Shown here: one piece after another, positions 17,067 to 24,752 of the stretch
How positions within the stretch are numbered: position 1 is the first letter of the stretch
How the letters are laid out: each line of letters opens with the position of its first letter
Source of the DNA: a virus
Virus record (IMG/VR): IMGVR_UViG_3300023109_003756
Span: 1 to 31,529 of that record
Reading direction: 5' to 3' (one strand)
Length of the DNA: 31,529 bases
The notes under the pieces: model-generated
The model's database searches: none
What the model was told of the DNA's origin: nothing
What the model saw: only the letters and a program-made list of their open reading frames with translations
Program-made: the position numbers and the translations under genes

Positions 17067-18961
17067 ATATCAAATTGTATTTTATCTTTTCCGTTGTGCA
17101 TATAATTTAACATTCTTTGGGTTCCTATGAAAGGAAGAAATGCTACTTCAAAAAAACCTTTATGGTTTCCGTAGCCTTCCATTGTGGTTAAATTATCTAA
17201 ATTTTTATTATACTGAATCACTCTATGAATATAAGGGTTTCCTTCTAAAATTTCAAAATATTCTGGTTTTGTTGCGAAATATATATTATAGTTGGGATAA
17301 GTCTCTTTTATATTTTTTAATAATGAAGTGCATAGATATATGTCCCCTATGCTTTGAGGCATTGAAATTAATAACCTTTTTCCTTCATCATCTTTATCTA
17401 GAAGATCTGCGAAGTCTACTTTTTTATTTTTTTCGTTTTCTTGAGTAGCTACTTGCTTAAAGTATTTTAAAACATCTTCTCTAGTCATGTCCTCAGAAAG
17501 TCTTTTGGTCCAATGCTTATGACCTTCATCGGATTCATGAATATTCATATCTAATATATTCTTGTATATATTTTTTAGCCACTCTGATTGATCTTCAATG
17601 CGGGGAGGATTATATTCGGGGTTCTTGGGCTTGACTTTAAAATCAAAGTCCCAATTAGTGAACTCCATATTATCTAGTATTTTTTCTAATTTTTTTCCTA
17701 CAGATTCTATGCTATAGTTTTCAATAGCGAAATCCCTGGCTTTTTTTCCCCACTCTTTTCTTTTGTTTGCGCTCATCTTGAACACTTTTTTGAGTTGGTA
17801 TGCAATACTGTCTGGACTGGTGCTAGCTTTAATAAATTGAGTTCCAGGTTCCCTATATTCGGTCCAATTGAGCGGAAGGCCTGCAGATTCTTTTGTGCAG
17901 CAATCTTCTCCGCAGCTGTAATTTGTAACTAATGTAATAAGTTCTGTTAGCTTAGCTTCTTGAATTGGAATTTCTTGACCCCCGCTAGTAAATGGATGGC
18001 AATAAACATCCATTGCGTTGTAAATTTGATTTAATTGAGTTTCATTAACTCCTAATTTTGTACTTGTAGTTTTTAGCGTTTTCTTTGAGCCGCAAAAAGG
18101 GCAATCCTCTTCATTGCTAGAAAAATTTGTTATATGAAAATTTTTGCAACTAGAGCAAACATATGTTGTTAGCACTCTTTTCGGGTCAATACCTTTCTCC
18201 TTTATGAGCCTGGGTATATCCCAACCTTCACTCCAGTTTGTATGAAGTAAGAGTTTTGCTGAACATTCAGGGTTTTGTTGGCAAAATATTTTAAATCCCT
18301 CCAAGAGATTCGGAACACTTTTTCTTAATTGATTCCTGAATACAAAACCAATAACAAAATCATTTTCCAAGCCAAAGAAATGTCTTAATTTTTCTCTATC
18401 TTTATCTTCTAGTTTGTAGAAATTTGAAGTATCTAAAGCCCCGTGTAAAGTGTCTACATGGCTATGGCCAAGTTTATTTAAAGCTTTTTGAGCGAAAGAA
18501 GACCAAGTATAGTAATTTTTTATTTTAGGAGCATACTTGACTGCGTCAGGAAGAATAGGCAGACTGTCTAAAGTTGTCCATACCATACAATTAATCTCAT
18601 TCCACCATTTCTTCTCTGTATAACCTGTAAAAGCCCAGATATCTTCTATGCCTATATAGATATCAGGTTTTTCCTCTTCAATAATTTTATCTATAGTATG
18701 CGCTCCGTAACCAGCACTTCTAGCTAGACTAGGATCTTGATTAAGCTTCTTTAGTAAAGCTGGGTTATTTGGTAGAGATCCTTGACATTTCCATGGAAGA
18801 TTCTCTATAGATGGATCCCCCCATCTTATTCCGTTTGAAAATTCTACTATATCATATTTACCTGTTTTTTGTAAATATAGTAATATATTCTTTGTATGTT
18901 TGCCAAATCCAGTATAAGCTTTGCAATGATTACTATGTATTAGAACTTTCTTTTTTTTCAT
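17057..18961 (-). CDS. GT4 glycosyltransferase with zinc ribbon, DUF4214-like segment and GT9 N-terminal half
   Basis: Multi-domain sugar transferase of 634 residues. Residues 1-440 are a GT-B/GT4 enzyme: HSNHCKAYTGFGKHTKN at the acceptor side and HPFTSGGQEIPIQEAKLTE near 322-340 as the nucleotide-sugar E..E region. A four-cysteine zinc ribbon is inserted in the C-terminal lobe (C269, C272, C287, C290). Residues about 460-505 (WLKNIYKNIL....GHKHWTKRL..DMTREDVLKYF) resemble DUF4214. Residues about 529-634 are the first Rossmann domain of a GT9 transferase (RLLISMPQSIGDIYLCTSLL, YFEILEGNPYIHRVI). The GT9 partner domain is the next gene. The start ATG overlaps the upstream stop by one base (TAATG). 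Donor and acceptor sugars cannot be told from sequence. Confidence 0.75.
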   Translation of the reverse strand: MKKKKVLIHSNHCKAYTGFGKHTKNILLYLQKTGKYDIVEFSNGIRWGDPSIENLPWKCQGSLPNNPALLKKLNQDPSLARSAGYGAHTIDKIIEEEKPDIYIGIEDIWAFTGYTEKKWWNEINCMVWTTLDSLPILPDAVKYAPKIKNYYTWSSFAQKALNKLGHSHVDTLHGALDTSNFYKLEDKDREKLRHFFGLENDFVIGFVFRNQLRKSVPNLLEGFKIFCQQNPECSAKLLLHTNWSEGWDIPRLIKEKGIDPKRVLTTYVCSSCKNFHITNFSSNEEDCPFCGSKKTLKTTSTKLGVNETQLNQIYNAMDVYCHPFTSGGQEIPIQEAKLTELITLVTNYSCGEDCCTKESAGLPLNWTEYREPGTQFIKASTSPDSIAYQLKKVFKMSANKRKEWGKKARDFAIENYSIESVGKKLEKILDNMEFTNWDFDFKVKPKNPEYNPPRIEDQSEWLKNIYKNILDMNIHESDEGHKHWTKRLSEDMTREDVLKYFKQVATQENEKNKKVDFADLLDKDDEGKRLLISMPQSIGDIYLCTSLLKNIKETYPNYNIYFATKPEYFEILEGNPYIHRVIQYNKNLDNLTTMEGYGNHKGFFEVAFLPFIGTQRMLNYMHNGKDKIQFDICT

Positions 18962-19521
18962 TAAAAAGGAGCTTCTTCACTAACTGTAGTATCTTCGCTT
19001 TTTGATTTGTATTCTTGAAGCCTCTTGGATTCTTCTAGGTGTCTATGTTCGTATAATGATTGAAGAAAATATTTAAAAAACTCTGTTAAGTTTTCCACCT
19101 CTCCAGGTTCCAATGGTATTCTAAATACTTGACTGCCGTTTCTTGTCAAGTTGATTCCAAATGCAGGCACAACAACCCACTCTTCTTTATCGCCATTTTT
19201 TACTTTTGTTTTCTTGTCCCACGGCGCGAACTTAATTGATGTTTTATTTTCTTCATACGAGTGAAAGGATGAAAATTCATTTCTATTCTTAAATGAACTG
19301 ATGATTCCACCGATTTCAAACTCTGTAAATTTTAAATTGATTTTTTTATCTGGATCATTTGCATTACCAGAAAAACTTGCAACCTTCTTTTTGTCATCCC
19401 AGCTAAATTGTTGAATTGCGTTAACATAAATAACTGGTTCTTTCTTCTTGTTTTTTCCGATTGAGAAATTAAAGGCACAACCTGTGTTTTTACTGTTTGG
19501 TTTATATAGAGATATTGACAT
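18961..19521 (-). CDS. Putative second ssDNA-binding protein with SSB-like C-terminal tip
   Basis: A 186-residue protein with a beta-rich core (residues 1-145: SLYKPNSKNTGCAFNFSIG, YVNAIQQFSWDD, INLKFTEFEIGGIISSF), a helix (LTEFFKYFLQSLYEHRHLEE) and an acidic tail ending EEAPF. The tail resembles the DDDIPF-type tip by which SSB proteins recruit partners, and the true SSB in this window ends DIPF. The core could be a Whirly/PC4-like or OB-type nucleic-acid-binding fold; I cannot decide which. It follows the largest gap in the operon (55 nt), which has a promoter-like palindrome, so it may have its own transcription start. No Shine-Dalgarno site is present. Confidence 0.4.
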   Translation of the reverse strand: MSISLYKPNSKNTGCAFNFSIGKNKKKEPVIYVNAIQQFSWDDKKKVASFSGNANDPDKKINLKFTEFEIGGIISSFKNRNEFSSFHSYEENKTSIKFAPWDKKTKVKNGDKEEWVVVPAFGINLTRNGSQVFRIPLEPGEVENLTEFFKYFLQSLYEHRHLEESKRLQEYKSKSEDTTVSEEAPF

Positions 19522-19531
19522 GTCGATTACT

Positions 19532-19551
19532 GTTTATTAATATTTATAAAC
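19532..19551. promoter_or_regulatory. Near-perfect 20-bp palindrome containing a T4-late-like -10 (TATAAATA, - strand)
   Basis: Read on the - strand this is GTTTATAAATATTAATAAAC, a palindrome with one mismatched pair. It contains TATAAATA (19548-19541), the T4 late promoter consensus. The predicted transcript would start some 12 bases before the ATG at 19521. It lies in the only sizeable gap of the - strand operon. Such octamers arise often in AT-rich DNA, so support comes mainly from placement and symmetry. Confidence 0.35.
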
Positions 19552-19576
19552 GATAATAACAATATTTTTTATTTTA

Positions 19577-20452
19577 TCAACTATCTATTAAATCTATGTG
19601 ATGACACCATCCTTCTTCATTATAAAGCGCGTCATATTTTCTATAACTAGATGTCCATATGTGTTTTGGTAAATCTTTTATTCTTATAATGTCAAAATGT
19701 TTTTTCATTAAATCTGCAGATTTAGAATTATCCATTATCTCTCGATTACCTTCTTGTTGATTAAAGAACGTTTCTATAACTGCTTTGCAAAATAATTGTT
19801 CTGGGAATTTAACTAAATTTTTCTTTGAACATAGATATAAAGCTTTTGAGAAAACACTTAACATGCGATCTCTCTGACCAGATATAATATGATCAGAGGG
19901 ATGAAACTTATTCTCTCTATCAAATCTAAAATAAATATTAGAAGTTATAATTTTGTGAGAATTGTATAATTTAGTTTTTTCATTATAAGTGTCTCTATTT
20001 CTTCTTAACATAAAAATTAATGGATCTAAGATAGGAAAGCTTTCATCTGATCTTAATTTTATACAAAAGTAACCTTTGCATTTTCTTAATCCACTGAGAG
20101 TTGTATAGTGTTGGTAAATCCATGGAGCTTGACTTCCAGATTTTTTATGAAATTGAGGTAGAGAATGATAATTGTTAATTACAATTTTTATTTTGTCTTT
20201 ATATTCATCAAGTAAAGAAAGATCGTCTGTATTCCAGCAGCTTACTACAACCTCTCCGTACTTTAAGTAGTAAGGGATCGTGTTGATTGACCTTTTATTT
20301 AGGGGGCCTTGAATTATGATGGATACTGAATTTTCGAGAGATTCAACTCTCGGTAATAATGAATTGTAAAATTTGTATAAAAACCTATTTTCTGAACTTA
20401 TATGAAGATCATGATTTAGGTAATTATGAAAAAGATTATCTATTTCATTCAT
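19577..20452 (-). CDS. WavE-like lipopolysaccharide synthesis glycosyltransferase
   Basis: Predicted glycosyltransferase of the WavE family, which acts in outer-core LPS synthesis in Vibrio. Visible features: SVSIIIQGPLNKRSINT near the N-terminus, VVVSCWNTDD (WavE iiStW-like), KIVINNYHSL, then GYFCIKLRSDESF, the family's K.R.D metal/nucleotide segment. I set the start at ATG 20452, which overlaps the stop of the GDPD gene as ATGA. The longer frame to 20482 begins with TTG and would overlap further. It sits after a nucleotidyltransferase and a phosphodiesterase, consistent with transfer of a phosphorylated or unusual sugar to a surface glycan. That substrate is unknown. Confidence 0.7.
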   Translation of the reverse strand: MNEIDNLFHNYLNHDLHISSENRFLYKFYNSLLPRVESLENSVSIIIQGPLNKRSINTIPYYLKYGEVVVSCWNTDDLSLLDEYKDKIKIVINNYHSLPQFHKKSGSQAPWIYQHYTTLSGLRKCKGYFCIKLRSDESFPILDPLIFMLRRNRDTYNEKTKLYNSHKIITSNIYFRFDRENKFHPSDHIISGQRDRMLSVFSKALYLCSKKNLVKFPEQLFCKAVIETFFNQQEGNREIMDNSKSADLMKKHFDIIRIKDLPKHIWTSSYRKYDALYNEEGWCHHIDLIDS

Positions 20453-20871
20453 TTCAAGAAATCTGAACAGACCCCGAAGCAAATTGGGCCCGCATAATTT
20501 CTTGCATCGTCTAAAACTACTACGCTTTTATTGGTAACGCGTTTACCTGGGTAGGTCCATATAAAATTTTTTGAAGTTAAAGTGAAGTCGTCGGATTCAT
20601 GCCAAAAATAATTTAAAACTTTAAACTCAGAAAGGACATCTAATGCTTCTAAATTTTTACAATGAATCCAAAGCTTCCTAAAATTATTCATTAGGAAACT
20701 AAAGTTTATTTCATATTGAGGTTCATCATGCCCTAAATATATTTTATTATCACACCAAACATCGATCTCAACATCATAACCTAAGTTTAAGGCTTCTTGT
20801 ACGTAATCGGGGTGATTCTCTTTGTCTTTTTGTGGACCAGTGATGTTACCTCTATGAGCTATGAATATCAT
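20449..20871 (-). CDS. Small GDPD-like (PI-PLC fold) phosphodiesterase
   Basis: A 140-residue glycerophosphodiester phosphodiesterase-like protein. Catalytic-type residues are in the expected order: H6-R7 (IAHRGN), E35 and D37 (DVEIDVW), H48-D49 (YLGHDEP). The rest (LWIHCKNLEAL, YFWHESDDFTLTSKNFIWTYPGK) matches a compact subfamily known to me from polysaccharide loci and viruses. It is much shorter than housekeeping GDPDs (about 240-350 aa), so part of the barrel is reduced. It may hydrolyse a glycerophospho- or sugar-phosphodiester bond on a glycan. It overlaps the HAD::NTase gene by 20 nt and the WavE gene by 4 nt, implying coordinated translation. Confidence 0.7.
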   Translation of the reverse strand: MIFIAHRGNITGPQKDKENHPDYVQEALNLGYDVEIDVWCDNKIYLGHDEPQYEINFSFLMNNFRKLWIHCKNLEALDVLSEFKVLNYFWHESDDFTLTSKNFIWTYPGKRVTNKSVVVLDDARNYAGPICFGVCSDFLK

Positions 20872-22228
20872 GTTTTAAAAAAGTTTCTAGATCTTCTGGA
20901 GTTCCTAGTCCCCACATTTTTTCGATATGGAATGTTTTCACTCGCGCACCATCCAGAATAGCTTCATTGTAAACGGGGCATACATAGAATTCATTATTAA
21001 CTCTAATGTTTTTTTCAATCATTCTTTCTGCGCAATTTACATAATCAGAACCCTTTTTCCAGAAATAAATTCCAACAGTTGCATGTTCGCTTATAGGTTT
21101 TTTCTCTGCAACCTCTATGACAAACCCATCATCGTTCAGTTTTGCATAACTCCATTTGGGGTGAGTAGAATGAAAAGTCAAAATTGATGCATCTATATCA
21201 TCTGCCATAGATGAATACATAAATTGATTGCTATCCCATTGAACATATTGGTCAGAGTTCGCTAAAACTAAAGGTTCATTGTTGTTTATAAATTCTTTCG
21301 CCAAGAGAGTTGTGCATGCTGCACCTTCAGTAATTCCTTCTACTTGAACTATCTCACAGTTTGGAGAAATTAAATTTAAGGTATGCTTTAGAGAATACTT
21401 TTCATAATGCTCTTTTTGGACAATAAAAATATGTCTTGCGTCTATGTTTAAATTTTCAACAACTCTTTGTATCATAGGTTTTCCGTCAACATCAATTAAG
21501 GGTTTTGGGAAAGTATAACCTGCCTGCTCGAATCTGGAGCCTGCTCCAGCCATGGGAATTAGTACGTTCATTTTACCTCCTTGCCATTTGGGTGAAATTG
21601 ATGATGTTTTTTCTGCATTTAGTATAGTATTATTAATCTTGGAAAATGTCAAGTCATTAGAATCTATAACGGCACATAAATGAGCCCCACTTCTTGTAGC
21701 TCCTTTTCTCCCGATGTGAGAATCTTCAATAATAACAGTTTCATCGGGGTTAACTTGGGCCTTGATCATGCACTGCATGTAAATTTCTGCATTAGGTTTT
21801 GGTAAACTAACATCTTCGTTTGAGTATAAAAAATCTATATATTCAAAGAAACCTTTTCTTATTAACATTAATTTTGATGTCTCCCTAATTGAGTTTGTCG
21901 CACAAGCAATGGTATATCCTTGGTTTTTTAATTTTTTAATAATATCCCTTATGCGGTGGTCTATTTTATATGCATCTATTACCTCTAATGTTTTCTGTTG
22001 TTTTAGTTGCCAAATTTTATTGTGATATTCTTTGGGTAAATCTTTTTCCTCTGTTAGTTTTTTTAATTTTTGCGTAGTGGTTAAAGCATCATATTTACAA
22101 AGATGTTCTTCTTTGCTAATTACATATTGTTCGCCGATTTCTGCTAACGCTTTATTTAAAGCTATATAATGAAGATCGCGAGATTCAACTAGCACTCCAT
22201 CTAAATCAAATATAATTAATTTAATCAT
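20852..22228 (-). CDS. HAD phosphatase fused to sugar-1-phosphate nucleotidyltransferase
   Basis: Bifunctional sugar-nucleotide enzyme. Residues 1-205 are a HAD hydrolase: FDLDGVLVES (nucleophile D8, D10), ACATNS (motif II), SLPKPNAEIY (motif III Lys) and VIIEDSHIGRKGA (motif IV), close to the beta-phosphoglucomutase/phosphoglycolate phosphatase branch. Residues 220-458 are a nucleotidyltransferase: NVLIPMAGAGSRF...GYTFPKPLIDVDGKPMI (NTP loop and Lys) and VLANSDQYV (metal-binding Asp). Phosphatase plus guanylyl- or uridylyl-transferase resembles the late steps of activated-heptose pathways, but the sugar is unknown. Met220 has a perfect Shine-Dalgarno site inside the gene (21575-21582), so a free nucleotidyltransferase of 239 residues may also be made. 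It overlaps the upstream gene by 8 nt. Confidence 0.82.
   Translation of the reverse strand: MIKLIIFDLDGVLVESRDLHYIALNKALAEIGEQYVISKEEHLCKYDALTTTQKLKKLTEEKDLPKEYHNKIWQLKQQKTLEVIDAYKIDHRIRDIIKKLKNQGYTIACATNSIRETSKLMLIRKGFFEYIDFLYSNEDVSLPKPNAEIYMQCMIKAQVNPDETVIIEDSHIGRKGATRSGAHLCAVIDSNDLTFSKINNTILNAEKTSSISPKWQGGKMNVLIPMAGAGSRFEQAGYTFPKPLIDVDGKPMIQRVVENLNIDARHIFIVQKEHYEKYSLKHTLNLISPNCEIVQVEGITEGAACTTLLAKEFINNNEPLVLANSDQYVQWDSNQFMYSSMADDIDASILTFHSTHPKWSYAKLNDDGFVIEVAEKKPISEHATVGIYFWKKGSDYVNCAERMIEKNIRVNNEFYVCPVYNEAILDGARVKTFHIEKMWGLGTPEDLETFLKHDIHSS
21575..21582 (-). promoter_or_regulatory. Internal Shine-Dalgarno AAGGAGGT for a nested nucleotidyltransferase start
   Basis: On the - strand AAGGAGGT is followed by AAA and then ATG at 21571-21569, which is Met220 of the HAD::NTase gene and the exact first residue of the nucleotidyltransferase domain (MNVLIPMAGAGSRF). 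The spacing is rather short (3-4 nt). It is the only full-length SD match I found at a start codon in this window, where most starts have none. Confidence 0.6.
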
Positions 22229-22916
22229 TTATATAAGTTAAGTATTTTCTCCAATCATCATGTATTCTAATATCATATTTTCCTTGATGATCCATAAATA
22301 AATGACTTTCTACTTTATTATAAAGCGCCCAATATAAAAGTAAACTATTAAAGCCTATAAATTTTTTGCTTTGACTAATAACTTCAAGTGTTTCTTTAAG
22401 CGAAGATTTACCACTAAAACTTTTACCAAATGGGGGATTGGTTTCTTCTATTCCAACCCAACAAACTTTACTTTTGTCAAAATTAAAATTGTTTAGATAT
22501 TGTAGTATTGGTCGTTTATTGATATGGCGTTTCTTGCCTTCGTTTTTTATTCCTCCATTTACTTGTATGCATAAGTCATATTTTTTCTCGACTGTATTGT
22601 TTATATAAGAGTTTTTAAAACCTTCATCAATGCACGGCTGCCAGTGGAAATCTCTAGGCGGGCATTTGATTTGACCATGGGCGCACACATTAAAACATTT
22701 ATCGAATTTACTATGATTTGATTGCCACCAATATCTTAAATTGGGGGTATGTATTAATTGATGATTTATATTAAATATATTTAGTAATTCGCCGCACATC
22801 AATAATTTTTCTTTAGTTGATTCTATGTGAAAATATTTATAATTATATTTTTGTTCTAATAATTTTAATATTATAATTAAGCAGTCACCAACTCCTCCAT
22901 AACCTAGGAAATTCAT
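22221..22916 (-). CDS. GT9-like glycosyltransferase
   Basis: A 231-residue GT-B protein related to ADP-heptose:LPS heptosyltransferases. The N-terminus MNFLGYGGVGDCLIIILKLLEQ gives the G.GD helix start of GT9 enzymes. The second lobe shows CIQVNGGIKNEGKKR, VCWVGIEE and SKKFIGFNSLLLYWALYNKVESHLF, the position of the conserved D/N.....HLA segment. It is shorter than typical GT9 members (about 320-350 aa), so the lobes are reduced. It starts 3 nt after the methyltransferase gene stop and overlaps the HAD::NTase start by 8 nt. The substrate is not identifiable. Confidence 0.6.
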   Translation of the reverse strand: MNFLGYGGVGDCLIIILKLLEQKYNYKYFHIESTKEKLLMCGELLNIFNINHQLIHTPNLRYWWQSNHSKFDKCFNVCAHGQIKCPPRDFHWQPCIDEGFKNSYINNTVEKKYDLCIQVNGGIKNEGKKRHINKRPILQYLNNFNFDKSKVCWVGIEETNPPFGKSFSGKSSLKETLEVISQSKKFIGFNSLLLYWALYNKVESHLFMDHQGKYDIRIHDDWRKYLTYIND

Positions 22917-22919
22917 TAT

Positions 22920-23537
22920 TTATGGAATGTCGTCTACTCTTATTAAACCTAAGAATTTTTTTTCATATCCTTGCGTGCTTTTGTAACCAAAAAAACGTTT
23001 TTCAAATTTTAGATTATATGGAGATAGGCTAAGGTTGTGCTGGCAGGCATTAGCCTTTTTTGATTTATAGTCTTGTGTTGAGTGATTAAAGCTTGTGACT
23101 ATAAGCCATTTGGTTTTGCTGGAAATTAGTTTTTCGAGAAATGAAAATATGTCTTCGCTTGAAAGATGAAAAAGTACATCTCTACAAATAAATAAATCGC
23201 AATAAGGGATGTTATCGTGACATGCATCTAATTGTTTGAATTTTATATTATTTTTAGTGTTAGTCGTATTTATCTTGTCTAGGCAGGATTCTGATATATC
23301 TATACCCAAGTAATCTCCCGTATAATTTTTTAGAAATTTATGTTGCCATGCGAAATCTCCGCAGATATCAATTATTGATTGTATGTTTTTTGTTGAAATT
23401 ACATCTGAAATAAACTTGGAGTCATGATTTGTGAAAGAATCGCTAGAACCTCTTCCTGATAAAGTGTTTCCATGCTTGCCCCAGAGTTGTTTTTTGTAGA
23501 TTTCTTCAAAATGATTTTTTCTTTCTGTTGTGTCCAT
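22920..23537 (-). CDS. SAM-dependent methyltransferase (class I)
   Basis: A 205-residue methyltransferase. Motif I appears as SIIDICGDFAWQHKFL, an unusual form in which CGDFAW replaces the usual GxGxG, followed by GDYLGIDISESCLDKI (motif II acidic residue) and CDLFICRDVLFHLSSEDI (motif IV region). In glycan loci such enzymes methylate sugar hydroxyls or lipid-linked chain ends; here that is inferred from context. It lies 1 nt after the upstream gene stop. The AGGA at a spacing of 7 nt before ATG is one of the better ribosome sites in the operon. Confidence 0.65.
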   Translation of the reverse strand: MDTTERKNHFEEIYKKQLWGKHGNTLSGRGSSDSFTNHDSKFISDVISTKNIQSIIDICGDFAWQHKFLKNYTGDYLGIDISESCLDKINTTNTKNNIKFKQLDACHDNIPYCDLFICRDVLFHLSSEDIFSFLEKLISSKTKWLIVTSFNHSTQDYKSKKANACQHNLSLSPYNLKFEKRFFGYKSTQGYEKKFLGLIRVDDIP

Positions 23538-23538
23538 T

Positions 23539-24219
23539 TTATATTCCTACCCAATCTTTTTTTAAATATACATATTGTTCTTTGTTTGGAAATAATTCCA
23601 CATATTCTTTGGTTTTGCCTCTTGGTATGTTTTTTGGGTTTGGTTCGATGTGCATTAATATTTTTTTTTCATATTGTAGTGTTATAGGAACCAAGTGTTC
23701 TGTTAAGAAATATTCGTCTGCGCCAAATTCTGACAGGGGGTCTTTATATTGATTGATTAAGTCTTTAATTTTAAAAGGTAGATTGCGACCACCGAAACAA
23801 CCTGCCATATAGTACCTTCTATTTTTTCTGTTCCAGGCGGAGAGTCTATCATGGGCAAGCCATACAAAATGTAATAGATGATCTGTTTTTAACCACTCAT
23901 TGATGGATATAATATCATTCTGTTGTATCTGAAAATCTAAATCTCTGCATACTGCTACATCGCAATCATCTAACGCCAAAAATCTCCAAAAGCAACCCTC
24001 TCTACCTTTACCTTTTGGCATTTTTATACATTCAGTATTATTAATTGACTCGACAGATTTAATTATATTTAAAGGAGCTGTGTCATCAAAATACAATCTG
24101 AATTTCCAATCAGGCATATTCTCTGATACAAATTTGGCGTTTCTTGGTGCGCCTAATGCATATTTGTGATAAGCCGCTAGCCTATTGCCAAATAAACATG
24201 TTGATATTACTTTTTTCAT
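23539..24219 (-). CDS. Probable GT-A glycosyltransferase
   Basis: A 226-residue protein with the pattern of small GT-A-type transferases found in viral and polysaccharide loci. It opens with VISTCLFGNRLAAYHKYALGA and later MPDWKFRLYFDD. CRDLDFQI supplies a D.D metal/nucleotide-sugar motif, and GADEYFLTEHLVP is a plausible catalytic acidic segment. There is no signal peptide or membrane segment, so a cytoplasmic enzyme is likely. Its ATG overlaps the upstream methyltransferase-like gene stop (ATGA-type), and it lies 1 nt before the next gene. Donor and acceptor are unknown. Confidence 0.55.
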   Translation of the reverse strand: MKKVISTCLFGNRLAAYHKYALGAPRNAKFVSENMPDWKFRLYFDDTAPLNIIKSVESINNTECIKMPKGKGREGCFWRFLALDDCDVAVCRDLDFQIQQNDIISINEWLKTDHLLHFVWLAHDRLSAWNRKNRRYYMAGCFGGRNLPFKIKDLINQYKDPLSEFGADEYFLTEHLVPITLQYEKKILMHIEPNPKNIPRGKTKEYVELFPNKEQYVYLKKDWVGI

Positions 24220-24752
24220 TTTTTAGATAAAGCTACCAAACACTGACCTGAATTTATTTCATTTATTATTTTATACTTCTCTAAGACTGACCTGTAATGG
24301 GTTCTACATGGGTGCCAGTCATGAATAAAGACAATACAGTCATTATCTATAAAATCGTACATATACCTAGCGCACTGAGGTCTAGCCCTGCCGTCTATGA
24401 GAATACTTGAGAATGGTTTCCCTATCTTGGATCCTGTTTCGATATATTCTTTATAAGCATAGTACATTTTAGTTGTATATAATTGATCCCATTTTATTGC
24501 GTGTTTTTGATCTGGATCATTAGGTCTAACAACAGGTATGCAATGCATGGTTACGTTTTTAGGCATAATCTTTTGCACGGAATTAGCCCAAGATTCATCT
24601 GATTCAATGCTGTAATACTCTTTTACATAATTAGCGAAGAACATTGTACTTCCTCCGCAGCCATATTCAAGCATTATGTCATCTTTGTTAAGGAAGCTTA
24701 ATATTAAATCAATCTCCTGCCTTGACATCCATGGTTGATTCGGCACATTCAT
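24216..24752 (-). CDS. SAM-methyltransferase-like protein
   Basis: A 178-residue Rossmann protein. IMLEYGCGGSTMFFANYV corresponds to motif I (E-x-G-x-G-x-S-T form), YYSIESDESWANSVQ to motif II and SSILIDGRARPQCARYMYDFI to motif IV. This E.G.GGST subgroup is common in glycan and phage loci and is often annotated as class I SAM methyltransferase or related to FkbM-like proteins. It overlaps both neighbours by 4 nt (ATGA), so translation is tightly coupled. A sugar or phospholipid acceptor is inferred only. Confidence 0.6.
   Translation of the reverse strand: MNVPNQPWMSRQEIDLILSFLNKDDIMLEYGCGGSTMFFANYVKEYYSIESDESWANSVQKIMPKNVTMHCIPVVRPNDPDQKHAIKWDQLYTTKMYYAYKEYIETGSKIGKPFSSILIDGRARPQCARYMYDFIDNDCIVFIHDWHPCRTHYRSVLEKYKIINEINSGQCLVALSKK

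Noticed and set aside
17050-17075. Programmed -1 ribosomal frameshift joining the two GT9 halves
   Set aside because: I saw no X-XXY-YYZ slippery heptamer at the overlap, and an ATG restart exists; kept only as an alternative in the finding.
20450-20482. Longer WavE-like protein from 20482
   Set aside because: The codon is TTG with greater overlap, while ATG at 20452 overlaps the upstream stop as ATGA, the usual arrangement in this operon.
22834-22841. TATAAATA on the - strand at this position as a late promoter
   Set aside because: It lies inside the coding sequence of the GT9-like gene and is expected by chance in AT-rich DNA.
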